From positions 1 through 64,000 of the forward strand of contig SGYL01000003.1 in NCBI GenBank assembly GCA_004213885.1: a stretch of 64,000 nt of DNA, written 5' to 3'. Below, piece by piece: positions 16,923 through 25,156 of the stretch (position 1 is the stretch's first letter; each line of letters starts with the position of its first letter). The notes under the pieces are model-generated. The model did no database searches, was not told the DNA's origin, and saw only the letters and a list, made by a program, of their open reading frames with translations. Origin of the DNA: Alphaproteobacteria bacterium. GTDB taxonomy: Bacteria; Pseudomonadota; Alphaproteobacteria; Puniceispirillales; Marisalimonadaceae. Made by a program: the position numbers and the translations under genes.

Positions 16923-19037
16923 TTAATTTGTTTCTTCTTGATCAAGGTTAATGGTTGCCACTACATCAATTTTTTTATCATCTGGTAATTCTGTAAAGGA
17001 TAGTACATCTACATTATCTATATGCTGTCTTAACATAAATGAAATATCTTTTCTAATTGCAGGGGCAGTTATTAAAACAGGTTTCTTGTTTTCATTTTGT
17101 AATTTTTCTATACTATTATTTATTGAACTTACTATTTTTTGAATTAGACTTGGTTCTAATATCAACCCATTTTCTCCAGATTGATTGGCTATATTCAAAA
17201 TCATTTGTTCTAGATTTCCTGAAAATGTAATTATAGGTAATGCTTGATTTAATGGAGCTAATTGCTGAATTAACAAACCTACTACCGTTGGCCTGACTAT
17301 TTCAGCTAGTTCGTAAGGTGATAAATTTTTATTATTTATTGTAGATAATTTCTCAAGAATTTTTCTTAAGTCACTTATGGGAATTCTTTCTGTTAACAAT
17401 GATTTAAGAATTGTGGTCAAAATATTTAAAGGAAAAATTTTTGGTACAGTTAAAGATACTAATTGAGGGGATGTTTTACTTAAATTGTCAAGTAATGATT
17501 GTACATCATCCTGTCCGATTAACTCACTAGAATACTTATTTAATAGTTGATTTAGATGTGTTGCAATGACTGCTTCTGGTTCGACTACCATGTATCCAAG
17601 ACTTTCTGCTTTAGAAATCTCATGTTTTTCTATCCAAGTAGAATCCATTTTAAAACTAGGGTCTTTAACATTAATACCTTCAATTTTTGTTTGTGAATTA
17701 TCGCTTGGAATAGCTAATAGTAAATTTGGATAAATTTTGTCTTCACCAACTATAGTTTGTCCAATTCTTATCCTATACGTATTGGAATCTAGTGTTAAAT
17801 CATCTCTAACTCTAACTTGTGGAACAATAAAACCAAGTTCCTTTGATAATTGCTTTCTAACTCCAGTTATTCTTGAAATTAAAGGTCCTTCATTATTATC
17901 ATCAACTAATTGTATAAGTCCGTAACCTAATTGCATAGAAATCTGAGAATTGTCTGATATTTCATCAAGGTCAATATTATTGCTTTCTGACTGGTCTAAA
18001 ACTGGTTTTCCATCATCTGTTAACATTTCTCCTTCAGCTTCTTCTTTAAATTTATTTTTATATAAATAATACCACATTAGAAGTGATAAAACTGAGGCTA
18101 TTAAAAATAAAAAATTAGGCATTCCTGGTATCATACCAATTAAAAATAGAACCGCAGAACTTGGTAACCAGGCTTCTTTAATACCTATTTGAGATCCTAT
18201 TTGTTCTGATAAATCATGATTTGAGGATATTCTTGTAACAATTATTGCAGTAGATATTGCTAGTAATAAGGATGGAATTTGAGCAACTAAACCATCACCA
18301 ACTGATAAAATTATGTAATTTTCAGCAGCAGTTGATAATGGCAAATCATGTTGAGCTAAACCAATTGTTAGACCACCAATGATATTAATTAATAAAATTA
18401 AAATTCCAGCTATTGCGTCTCCTTTAACAAATTTTGATGCACCATCCATAGCACCATAAAAATCTGCTTCTTTTGCAATTTCTTCTCTTCTATTTTTTGC
18501 ATCCTCACTCGTAAGTAAACCTGCATTTAAATCTGCATCAATCGCCATTTGTTTTCCTGGCATTGCATCTAAAGTAAATCTTGCAGATACTTCAGAAACT
18601 CTTCCAGCACCTTTAGTAACAACGACTAGATTAATTATGATTAAAATAGCAAACACAAATATTCCAACAACATAATTGCCAGCTATAACAAATGATCCAA
18701 ATGCTTCAATTACCTTGCCAGCAGCCTCTGGCCCTGTATGTCCTTGGCTTAAAACTATTCTTGTGGAAGCTACGTTAAGTCCTAATCTTAATATTGTTGC
18801 AAATAATAAAACAGTAGGAAAACTTGAAAAATCTAATGGTCTAAAAGTATGTAATGCAACCATTAAAATTAACAAAGATAATAGTATATTACTTGTAAAA
18901 AACACATCAAGTAGGTAAGACGGTAATGGTATTACCATCATTACAATCAAAATCAAAATTCCTAAAGGTAAAGCTAAAGACTTTAATTTGTTAATTGCCA
19001 AAAATTGCTGTGATAGATTTTCAGTTGTCAAATTCAT
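16923..19037 (-). CDS. flhA: FlhA, flagellar type III export gate
   Basis: A 704-aa inner membrane protein, the main component of the flagellar export gate. The N-terminal half has eight hydrophobic segments and the FHIPEP-type loop (FSSFPTVLLFATILRLGLNV, ARFTLDAMPGKQMAIDADLN and GLLTSEDAKNRREEIAKEAD). The C-terminal cytoplasmic domain begins after residue 330 and binds export substrates and chaperones. Length is normal. It is the first gene of flhA-flhF-flhG-fliA and is driven by a sigma-54-type promoter upstream, divergent from the flgP promoter. Confidence 0.97.
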   Translation of the reverse strand: MNLTTENLSQQFLAINKLKSLALPLGILILIVMMVIPLPSYLLDVFFTSNILLSLLILMVALHTFRPLDFSSFPTVLLFATILRLGLNVASTRIVLSQGHTGPEAAGKVIEAFGSFVIAGNYVVGIFVFAILIIINLVVVTKGAGRVSEVSARFTLDAMPGKQMAIDADLNAGLLTSEDAKNRREEIAKEADFYGAMDGASKFVKGDAIAGILILLINIIGGLTIGLAQHDLPLSTAAENYIILSVGDGLVAQIPSLLLAISTAIIVTRISSNHDLSEQIGSQIGIKEAWLPSSAVLFLIGMIPGMPNFLFLIASVLSLLMWYYLYKNKFKEEAEGEMLTDDGKPVLDQSESNNIDLDEISDNSQISMQLGYGLIQLVDDNNEGPLISRITGVRKQLSKELGFIVPQVRVRDDLTLDSNTYRIRIGQTIVGEDKIYPNLLLAIPSDNSQTKIEGINVKDPSFKMDSTWIEKHEISKAESLGYMVVEPEAVIATHLNQLLNKYSSELIGQDDVQSLLDNLSKTSPQLVSLTVPKIFPLNILTTILKSLLTERIPISDLRKILEKLSTINNKNLSPYELAEIVRPTVVGLLIQQLAPLNQALPIITFSGNLEQMILNIANQSGENGLILEPSLIQKIVSSINNSIEKLQNENKKPVLITAPAIRKDISFMLRQHIDNVDVLSFTELPDDKKIDVVATINLDQEETN

Positions 19038-19120
19038 GACACTTCCTGATTAAATTTATTTAATAAAAACATATACTTATCATCTCAATAATTTATAATT
19101 TCGAATTATTAAATGGTGAA

Positions 19121-19136
19121 GCAAGAATAATGCCAA
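19121..19136 (-). promoter_or_regulatory. sigma-54 promoter of flhA operon
   Basis: The minus strand reads TTTGGCATTATTCTTGCTT, with GG at 19134-19133 and GC at 19122-19121 and a 10-base gap. Predicted start near 19109 gives a leader of about 70 bases before flhA. Confidence 0.75.
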
Positions 19137-19182
19137 AGAAATTAAATAAAATTATTATGTAAAGGTATTTTATAAATCGATA

Positions 19183-19200
19183 TTGGCATAGAATATGCAA
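19183..19200 (+). promoter_or_regulatory. sigma-54 promoter of flgP-flgT-flgA operon
   Basis: ATTGGCATAGAATATGCAA has GG at 19185-19186 and GC at 19197-19198, 10 bases apart. The predicted start is near 19210, inside a TCCTAA/TTAGGA inverted repeat that holds the AGGAG ribosome-binding site. Confidence 0.75.
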
Positions 19201-19222
19201 ACTCTTCCTAAATTAGGAGATT

Positions 19223-19729
19223 ATGATGAAGTTTTTTAAACATACCAAAATTTTAATTCCACTTTGTTTTATATCATTAACTAGTTGTATTCAAAGTTTT
19301 GATGATCTAAAAATGTCAAAAACCAATTCTATTCATGTTGATAAAAATACAAACGGAATAGTTGCTTTAAAAGAAGTTTTTGATAGTTCTGTTGAAAAAA
19401 TACCAACTTTAACTGCAGTAGGTTATGCTGTAGTTTCTAGTCAACCTGGCAGAACTCAGGCTCAAAAAAGATTAATGGCTATTAGGTCTTCAAGAATGTC
19501 AGCCATGAGAGAATTAGCTGAACAAATCCATGGTGTTCAAGTTGACTCAAATACTACTGTTATCGACTTAATGGTTCAAAATGATACTTTTAGAGCTGTA
19601 GTTAAAGGGGTTATCAGAGGTGCAAAGACTGTTAGAATAAACCCAACCGGAAATGATACTTATGAAACAGTTCTTGAAATTGATAGAGAGATGATGATGG
19701 CTTTATTAAGAAATGCGAGAAGAACATAA
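19223..19729 (+). CDS. flgP: FlgP/LPP20-like outer membrane lipoprotein
   Basis: A 168-aa lipoprotein with signal peptide and lipobox LTSC (cysteine at about residue 22). The mature domain has TLTAVGYAVVSSQPGRTQAQ, RLMAIRSSRMSAMRELAEQI and the ending YETVLEIDREMMMALLRNAR, which matches the LPP20/FlgP family. In Vibrio and Campylobacter, FlgP forms a disk or outer ring under the outer membrane around the flagellar basal body. Its position directly before a flgT-like gene supports this. ATG at 19223 or 19226; AGGAG lies just upstream. Confidence 0.82.
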   Translation: MMKFFKHTKILIPLCFISLTSCIQSFDDLKMSKTNSIHVDKNTNGIVALKEVFDSSVEKIPTLTAVGYAVVSSQPGRTQAQKRLMAIRSSRMSAMRELAEQIHGVQVDSNTTVIDLMVQNDTFRAVVKGVIRGAKTVRINPTGNDTYETVLEIDREMMMALLRNARRT

Positions 19730-19732
19730 TTT

Positions 19733-20878
19733 ATGATAAAATTAATTAAATTTTACTTTTTTTTACAATTGATACTGCTATCTTTTCACTCATTTGCTTA
19801 TCAAGATCTAAATATTTTAAAGGCTGAGGTAACAGGAAGATCTGTGATTCTGGATAATATTGAAAAGGCTAGGAGATTAGCGCTCGAAGATGCTTTATAT
19901 TTGGCATCATTAAAAGGTGGGGCTTTTGTTGACGGTTTTTCAAGTGTATCAAAAAATACAATAATAAATGATCAGTCAATAATTAAATCTGACTCTAAAA
20001 TTTTAGATTTTAAAATTTTATCAGAAAATAAAAACAAAGACCACTATGAAATAAAATTACTGGCTATTATTGGAAGTAAAAATAATTCTTTTGAATGCAA
20101 AGAAAAACCAATAAATATTTCGATATTCAAGCCTAAAGTAATTTATCATCATTCACTTCCTTCTTTTGTAATAAGGTCAATGTATGAGTGGAATAATTTT
20201 TTTATCGATAATATATCAAAAGATGATCAAATCAGTTTAAAAAAATATGATAATTTTGAATTAAATAAAATTATAGAGTCTTCTAATAATGTTGAATTTG
20301 ACTACTCATCAAATGTAAATGGAATTCCATTAGTTGAGGAAGGGGATTACCTTGTTGCCCCAGTGTTTAAAGTGGAACCAGTTAATTCTTACAAGGTTGC
20401 ACAAAACCCCTATGAAATAGCAAAATATTCAATAGAATTAGATTTTTTTAAAGGACCAAATTATAATTTTTTTAGAACTTTTCTAATTGATAAAGAATTT
20501 CAAAATAGATATCCAAGTAATTTTCACCTTATTTCTGCTTTAACCAGCAAAAGTAAAGCAGAAGTTAGTTCAGATGTTGTTTCAGGAATATCTGATGGGG
20601 TAAATGAAATGATAAAAACGTTTAATTGTTTGCCAATTGAAGGAAATCTTAAATTTGTAAATAACTCACTATATATTGATTTGGGAAAAAAACATGGTTT
20701 AAGAAACAGACAAATTGGGATTATCAAAAAAAATTATCAAAGTGGCTTGAAGTCAAATTTAGATACAACTGTATTATTTATTTCTGAAATAAATGCAAAT
20801 AGAAGCAAACTAGTTCCTTTGAATGATAAAATTAAAATTTCTGAATTAGATAGAATGAAAATACAATTTATAGAGTAA
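19733..20878 (+). CDS. flgT: FlgT-like flagellar assembly protein
   Basis: A 381-aa exported protein with an N-terminal signal peptide (hydrophobic residues 7-20, cleavage near SFA). The N-terminal domain KAEVTGRSVILDNIEKARRL, ALEDALYLASLKGGAFVDGF resembles the FlgT N domain, and the C-terminal part (NNSLYIDLGKKHGLRNRQIG) resembles the FlgT C domain. In Vibrio, FlgT builds the H ring that anchors sodium-driven motors. It starts 3 bases after flgP. The central region is divergent, so the assignment rests on the ends and context. Confidence 0.75.
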   Translation: MIKLIKFYFFLQLILLSFHSFAYQDLNILKAEVTGRSVILDNIEKARRLALEDALYLASLKGGAFVDGFSSVSKNTIINDQSIIKSDSKILDFKILSENKNKDHYEIKLLAIIGSKNNSFECKEKPINISIFKPKVIYHHSLPSFVIRSMYEWNNFFIDNISKDDQISLKKYDNFELNKIIESSNNVEFDYSSNVNGIPLVEEGDYLVAPVFKVEPVNSYKVAQNPYEIAKYSIELDFFKGPNYNFFRTFLIDKEFQNRYPSNFHLISALTSKSKAEVSSDVVSGISDGVNEMIKTFNCLPIEGNLKFVNNSLYIDLGKKHGLRNRQIGIIKKNYQSGLKSNLDTTVLFISEINANRSKLVPLNDKIKISELDRMKIQFIE

Positions 20879-20892
20879 TAACAGAGTAAGAC

Positions 20893-21333
20893 ATGAAAAA
20901 TAATATTAAACTTTTATCTATATTAATATCAATAGTGATTTGTCTACAATTTGCTACAAAAAGTGTTTTAAGTGAACCATTTGTTGTACTTGAATATAGA
21001 GATAACAACAGTAAATCATTTGAAGTATCAAATAATGCATTTCTTAAGAATGAAAATTTTTCTAAAAAATATAAGGTAAAGAAAAATGAAACATTATCAG
21101 ATATAATTTTAAAAAACTATGGGGTTAAACACTTTAATAAAGATGTATTAAGTTTATCAATTGTTCATTTTAATCAACATGCATTTGTTAGAAAAAATCC
21201 TAATTTTTTATTTGCAAACAAAACTCTTCATCTTCCAAGCGTATTTGAAATAAAAAATTTAATATTAAAAACTAAACAAAATCATAGAGAACATCCAAAT
21301 GATGAAAAACATATTTATTTTTTTGGAGGATAA
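20893..21333 (+). CDS. exported LysM-like protein
   Basis: A 146-aa protein with a signal peptide (hydrophobic residues 5-25) and one LysM/FimV-like motif, YKVKKNETLSDIILKNYG, followed by a segment with NPNFLFANKTLHLPSVFEI typical of LysM ends. It probably binds peptidoglycan. It sits between flgT and flgA, and its stop lies 1 base before the flgA TTG start. A role in fixing the basal body or rings in the cell wall is likely but inferred. Confidence 0.75.
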   Translation: MKNNIKLLSILISIVICLQFATKSVLSEPFVVLEYRDNNSKSFEVSNNAFLKNENFSKKYKVKKNETLSDIILKNYGVKHFNKDVLSLSIVHFNQHAFVRKNPNFLFANKTLHLPSVFEIKNLILKTKQNHREHPNDEKHIYFFGG

Positions 21334-21334
21334 A

Positions 21335-22021
21335 TTGAGCATAAAATTTTTTATAATAAAATTTTTTATACTAGCTACGATTTTTTTGCCAAAATCTTTA
21401 TATGCATTATCTGGAAAAGAAATCAATAATCATATTAAAAAATGGTTGGAATCTGAAGATATAAGATCTAATCCCCAATTTTCTCCCAACAAAAAACTTC
21501 CTGATTGTAAACAAAATGTATCATATGAAAGATATAATAACAGTTATAAATTGATCAAAGTTTCTTGTGAATCAAAAAACTCTTGGACAATTTTTGTTCA
21601 AACTAATGCAAATACTCTTAAACAAAAAAAACTAAAGGCATCAATTAAAAATAAAATACTTGTCTTAAATAAATCAATTGAAAAAGGGAATTATATAAAA
21701 AAAAGTGATCTTACTTTTATAAAAAGCCCAAAAAAGAATATTTTTTATTATAGTAAGGAAGAGTTAATTGGCAGAAAAGTTAAACAAAACTTAAAGAAAG
21801 GTCAATATATACAACCTAGGCATCTTTTTGCAAAATATTCAGTTAATGAGGGTGATCCAGTTGTAATTGTTTCAAAATTTAAAAATGCTGAGGTTAGCAC
21901 TGGTGGTATTGCTATAAAATCAGGAAATATTGGGGATCTTTTAGAAGTAAAAAATACAAGAAGTGGTCTAATTATTAAGGGAATTTTAAAAAAAAATAAA
22001 AAAGTTAATGTTTTTTTCTAA
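21335..22021 (+). CDS. flgA: FlgA, P-ring assembly chaperone
   Basis: About 228 aa. I place the start at TTG 21335 because GGAGGA lies 4 bases before it and the sequence then begins with a signal peptide (SIKFFIIKFFILATIFLP, cleavage near LYA). An upstream in-frame ATG at 21299 lies inside the LysM gene. The C-terminal half is the SAF domain: LNKSIEKGNYIKKSDLTFIK, LIGRKVKQNLKKGQYIQPRH, and the ending SGLIIKGILKKNKKVNVFF. FlgA escorts FlgI in the periplasm. The flgM gene follows behind its own FliA-type promoter. Confidence 0.9.
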   Translation: MSIKFFIIKFFILATIFLPKSLYALSGKEINNHIKKWLESEDIRSNPQFSPNKKLPDCKQNVSYERYNNSYKLIKVSCESKNSWTIFVQTNANTLKQKKLKASIKNKILVLNKSIEKGNYIKKSDLTFIKSPKKNIFYYSKEELIGRKVKQNLKKGQYIQPRHLFAKYSVNEGDPVVIVSKFKNAEVSTGGIAIKSGNIGDLLEVKNTRSGLIIKGILKKNKKVNVFF

Positions 22022-22045
22022 AATGTATAAAATAAATGTCGTATA
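22018..22045 (+). promoter_or_regulatory. FliA (sigma-28)-type promoter of flgM
   Basis: CTAAAA, 14 bases, GTCGTATA. The same box pair and spacing recur upstream of fliD, two flagellins and a fliS gene, which is the main support. Confidence 0.65.
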
Positions 22046-22066
22046 TAAAATTGCGGAGAACTAATA

Positions 22067-22354
22067 ATGGTTGATAAAATTACAAATAGCATAATAAATT
22101 TAGAAAATAAAACTTCTAAAAGCTCAGCTACTGTTAAAAATTCTGCGAAACAAGTCGATAATCATAGTAGTAATAACTCTGAAGATATTAAAATTGAAAA
22201 CAAAAATATAATAGACGAGTTAGCTTCAAGTGCACCTATTGATCATGATAAAGTATCTAGTATTAAAAAAGCCATCTCATCAGGCAATTATCCACTTGAT
22301 TTAGATAAGATATCTGATGCGTTGATGGATGCTTATAACGACATGAAATCTTGA
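22067..22354 (+). CDS. flgM: FlgM, anti-sigma-28 factor
   Basis: A 95-aa protein with a disordered polar N-terminal half and the FlgM C-terminal helices (DHDKVSSIKKAISSGNYPLD, LDKISDALMDAYNDM). It holds FliA inactive until the hook is finished and is then exported. GGAG precedes the start by about 9 bases. The flgN-like gene follows 15 bases later. Confidence 0.9.
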   Translation: MVDKITNSIINLENKTSKSSATVKNSAKQVDNHSSNNSEDIKIENKNIIDELASSAPIDHDKVSSIKKAISSGNYPLDLDKISDALMDAYNDMKS

Positions 22355-22369
22355 TAAATTGTAATTTAT

Positions 22370-22651
22370 ATGAGTTTTTTAAATAATCTAAATGATACTT
22401 ATGAGTTGTTAAATAAATTAGACGACGTCATAATAAAAAACGTTGACAATAACCTTGTGAAAAAGCAGTTATTATCAGTAACTGAAGATTTAGCAAGATA
22501 TAAGGATATTGATGAAAAAAATATTAAATTTGATAAGGATGAAATTAAATCAAAAATTATTGATGTCTTGAATAGAATCAACGATATAGAGATAAATGTT
22601 AAAAATAAATTAATACTAACTGAAAAATATAACTCATATTTAAATTCTTAA
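22370..22651 (+). CDS. flgN: FlgN-like export chaperone
   Basis: A 93-aa all-helical protein directly after flgM, the usual site for flgN, which escorts the hook-filament junction proteins FlgK and FlgL. The sequence is divergent (NDTYELLNKLDDVIIKNVDN, then a second helix pair), and the assignment rests on size, helix pattern and position. Confidence 0.55.
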   Translation: MSFLNNLNDTYELLNKLDDVIIKNVDNNLVKKQLLSVTEDLARYKDIDEKNIKFDKDEIKSKIIDVLNRINDIEINVKNKLILTEKYNSYLNS

Positions 22652-22694
22652 CAATTTAGTAGTATTTTCTAGATTATATTTTTAATATACATTC

Positions 22695-23120
22695 ATGTAT
22701 TTGAACATTATACTAGATAATTTTGAAATAATTGTTATTTCAATCCTTTTAATTATTACAATTTCTACAATTTGCATTTTATTTATTCAGAACAATTTTA
22801 TTAAAAATACTAGTAATAAAATTGACAATTATCACGATATAATAAAAAAAAATAATTCTGAATTAGCGGAGTATATCAACACCTTATCAAAAATTACTGA
22901 ATTAAATAAACAAAAACTGGAAGAATTAATATCTGACACTTCTAATATTGGAAAAAACTTGTCAAATATAAAAGCTACTAAAGGAGATGATGATATATTA
23001 ACTTTAGCTATAGAACTAGTACGTTCTGGAAGTTCAAAAGAAGAAATTAAAAATAAAACGGGCCTAAACGATAGTGAAATTGAAACTATTTATGCTTATC
23101 ATAAAAACGTAAAAAATTAA
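22695..23120 (+). CDS. membrane-anchored DUF2802-like protein
   Basis: A 141-aa protein with one N-terminal transmembrane helix (about 10-33), a coiled-coil middle, and a C-terminal DUF2802-like segment: LTLAIELVRSGSSKEEIKNK, TGLNDSEIETIYAYHK. Such proteins often lie in flagellar clusters with fliA/flhF. Function unknown; it may act near the motor or pole. It is convergent with the 145-aa gene. Confidence 0.6.
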   Translation: MYLNIILDNFEIIVISILLIITISTICILFIQNNFIKNTSNKIDNYHDIIKKNNSELAEYINTLSKITELNKQKLEELISDTSNIGKNLSNIKATKGDDDILTLAIELVRSGSSKEEIKNKTGLNDSEIETIYAYHKNVKN

Positions 23121-23558
23121 TTATGAAATAATTGCAGCTTTCCCAGATTCAATTAATTTTTTTGAATCATCCTCAGTAACATCAATTTGAATGCCTTCAG
23201 GAAATCTAACTCCATTAACCTCTGTACTTTCTTTCATAATGACCCTGATCCATGTTTCTGAGTTGCTTTTTTCGTTTTTCTCAGTGTCATTTTCAGCCTG
23301 AACTTCTTTTTCTTCATTTGAACTTTCATTTGAGCTTTCTTGTATTATTTTTGTTTTATTTTCATCTTGATGAATTTGATTTATCCTTTTCCTAATAGTC
23401 TCAACTCTGGAGGCTAACAAGACTATTTTTTTGACCGGATCATTTTCTACGTCAAAAAGTTCTGTTAATTTTTTAGAAATTATGTCCAATTTTTCATTTT
23501 TAAATTTTTCCAAAAATGAATTTCTTATTTCTAAAATAGAAGGGGCTAAAGTTTCCAT
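23121..23558 (-). CDS. hypothetical 145-aa protein, likely FliA-controlled
   Basis: Unrecognised. N-terminal helices (EIRNSFLEKFKNEKLDIISK, VKKIVLLASRVETIRKRINQ), an acidic Glu/Ser/Asn linker, and a compact C-terminal beta-rich piece (VIMKESTEVNGVRFPEGIQI, DVTEDDSKKLIESGKA). A CCAAAC-N14-GTCGTAAT motif lies just upstream, which suggests late flagellar expression. It is divergent from flgB. Confidence 0.6.
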   Translation of the reverse strand: METLAPSILEIRNSFLEKFKNEKLDIISKKLTELFDVENDPVKKIVLLASRVETIRKRINQIHQDENKTKIIQESSNESSNEEKEVQAENDTEKNEKSNSETWIRVIMKESTEVNGVRFPEGIQIDVTEDDSKKLIESGKAAIIS

Positions 23559-23564
23559 AAATAT

Positions 23565-23592
23565 ATTACGACATAGTTTCTCAAATGTTTGG
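23565..23592 (-). promoter_or_regulatory. FliA-type promoter of the 145-aa gene, overlapping the flgB promoter
   Basis: The minus strand reads CCAAAC, 14 bases, GTCGTAAT. Its -35 box uses the same bases as the -24 box of the flgB sigma-54 promoter on the other strand. Confidence 0.55.
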
Positions 23593-23606
23593 CATTATAA
23601 TTGCAA
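23590..23606 (+). promoter_or_regulatory. sigma-54 promoter of flgBCDEF
   Basis: TTTGGCATTATAATTGCAAA has GG at 23591-23592 and GC at 23603-23604 with a 10-base gap. Predicted start near 23616, 10 bases before flgB, with AGGAT as ribosome-binding site. Confidence 0.8.
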
Positions 23607-23625
23607 ATAATCCGATAATTAGGAT

Positions 23626-24018
23626 ATGAACATGGATTCAATTAAAAAACAACTTACTTTTTTTGGAAGTGCTCTAAATATTAGAAATAAAAGGAACGAT
23701 ATTATTGCTTCTAATATAGCAAATGCTGCTACACCAAATTATAAAGCAAGAGACATAAATTTTTTGGATGAGTTTAAAAAAGTCACTAATACTGGTGAAA
23801 TTAAAACAACTCACTCTAATCATATACCTACAAAAAATTATAACATTTCTGGCAAAGCATTTTACAGAGACCCTGTGATCGCTTCTTTAGATGGGAATAC
23901 TGTGGAATTATCAGTCGAACAAATGCAGTTCGCTGAAAATACTATGAAATATCAAACTACATTAAAATTTCTAAATGGTAAAATTACTAAGATGATATCT
24001 GCGATAAGAGGCGAGTAA
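23626..24018 (+). CDS. flgB: FlgB, proximal rod protein
   Basis: A 130-aa rod protein. The N-terminal D0 motif RNDIIASNIANAATPNYKAR and the C-terminal SLDGNTVELSVEQMQFAENT followed by MKYQTTLKFLNGKI are typical, and the length is normal. It is the first gene of flgBCDE-flgF and its stop overlaps the flgC ATG by one base. Confidence 0.95.
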   Translation: MNMDSIKKQLTFFGSALNIRNKRNDIIASNIANAATPNYKARDINFLDEFKKVTNTGEIKTTHSNHIPTKNYNISGKAFYRDPVIASLDGNTVELSVEQMQFAENTMKYQTTLKFLNGKITKMISAIRGE

Positions 24019-24431
24019 TGAAGATTAAAAATATATTTGATATTGCAGGCAGAGCAATGGCAGCACAGATGGTAAGATTGAATACCATATCATCTAATTT
24101 AGCTAACGCTGGTGCTACCTCTGGAGATCCAGAAACAGTATATAAACCTCTCAAACCAGAGTTTAAAACACAATATAGCGAAAATGTAAAAAAGAACGGT
24201 ATATCAACAGTTAATGTATCAAAAGTAGTTGAACTAAAAAAAGAACCTTTTAAGATTTTTGATCCTAACCATCCATTAGCTGATGGAGATGGATATATTT
24301 ATAAAGCTCCAATAAATGTTGAGGAAGAAATGGTCGACATGATGGATGCTTCTAGACAATACCAAAACAATATTGAGGTAGTTACAACACTCAAAGCATT
24401 AACTTTAAAGACAATAAATTTAGGAAAATAA
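24018..24431 (+). CDS. flgC: FlgC, proximal rod protein
   Basis: A 137-aa rod protein. MAAQMVRLNTISSNLANAGA is the D0 motif, DPNHPLADGDGYIYKAPINV and MVDMMDASRQYQNNIEVVTT the conserved C-terminal part. Translationally coupled to flgB. Confidence 0.96.
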   Translation: MKIKNIFDIAGRAMAAQMVRLNTISSNLANAGATSGDPETVYKPLKPEFKTQYSENVKKNGISTVNVSKVVELKKEPFKIFDPNHPLADGDGYIYKAPINVEEEMVDMMDASRQYQNNIEVVTTLKALTLKTINLGK

Positions 24432-24442
24432 AAGGATAAAAA

Positions 24443-25132
24443 ATGTCTGAAATTTCTTCAAATCAATCATTAAATAAAATATTGGACCAATTAGGAATCA
24501 ATAAAACAAAAGAGAAGTTTGCTCCAAGAGAAGTAAAAGATCAGTTGGGTCAAGAAGATTTTTTGAAGTTGATGACAGTTCAACTTCAGAACCAAGATCC
24601 ATTTGCTCCAGTAGATAATGCTGACTTTATTGCTCAAATGGCACAATTTTCTACTGTTACAGGAATTACTCAGATGGGTGAAACTATGAAGAATGTAAAC
24701 AATCAATTATCTGAATTGAGAATTGCTTCAGCAACCCAATTAATGGGACATTCAGTATTAGTTCCTGGAAAATTAGCAAGGCCAAATCAAGAGGGGATTA
24801 TCAGTGGTGTTGTAGATTTACCTAAAACGGCATCAAACTTAAATATTATTTTCGAAAGCATGGAAGGTGAAGTTCTTCATGAAGAGAATTTAGGTCCTCA
24901 AGTTGCTGGACTAGTTGGTTTTCAATGGAAAGATCTTCCAAAAGATATGATAGAAAGTAAAAAGCAAATAATGATCAAAGCTTTTACCGGTAACCAAGGT
25001 GATGCAGATCAATTATCAACAAAAGTATTTGCCAAAGTTGAAGGGACTTCCAAAACTGATAATGGCTATATGCTTGAAGTAGAAGATTATGGATCAGTTG
25101 ATCCATCACAAGTAGTAAGATTTAAGAATTAA
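24443..25132 (+). CDS. flgD: FlgD, hook-capping protein
   Basis: A 229-aa scaffold that caps the growing hook. The N-terminal export and capping motif GQEDFLKLMTVQLQNQDPFA, then PVDNADFIAQMAQFSTVTGI, is strong. The C terminus holds the FlgD Ig-like/tudor region (LNIIFESMEGEVLHEENLGP, FQWKDLP). Followed by flgE after 24 bases. Confidence 0.95.
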   Translation: MSEISSNQSLNKILDQLGINKTKEKFAPREVKDQLGQEDFLKLMTVQLQNQDPFAPVDNADFIAQMAQFSTVTGITQMGETMKNVNNQLSELRIASATQLMGHSVLVPGKLARPNQEGIISGVVDLPKTASNLNIIFESMEGEVLHEENLGPQVAGLVGFQWKDLPKDMIESKKQIMIKAFTGNQGDADQLSTKVFAKVEGTSKTDNGYMLEVEDYGSVDPSQVVRFKN

Positions 25133-25156
25133 TTTATAGTTTAAGGAGAAACAAAA

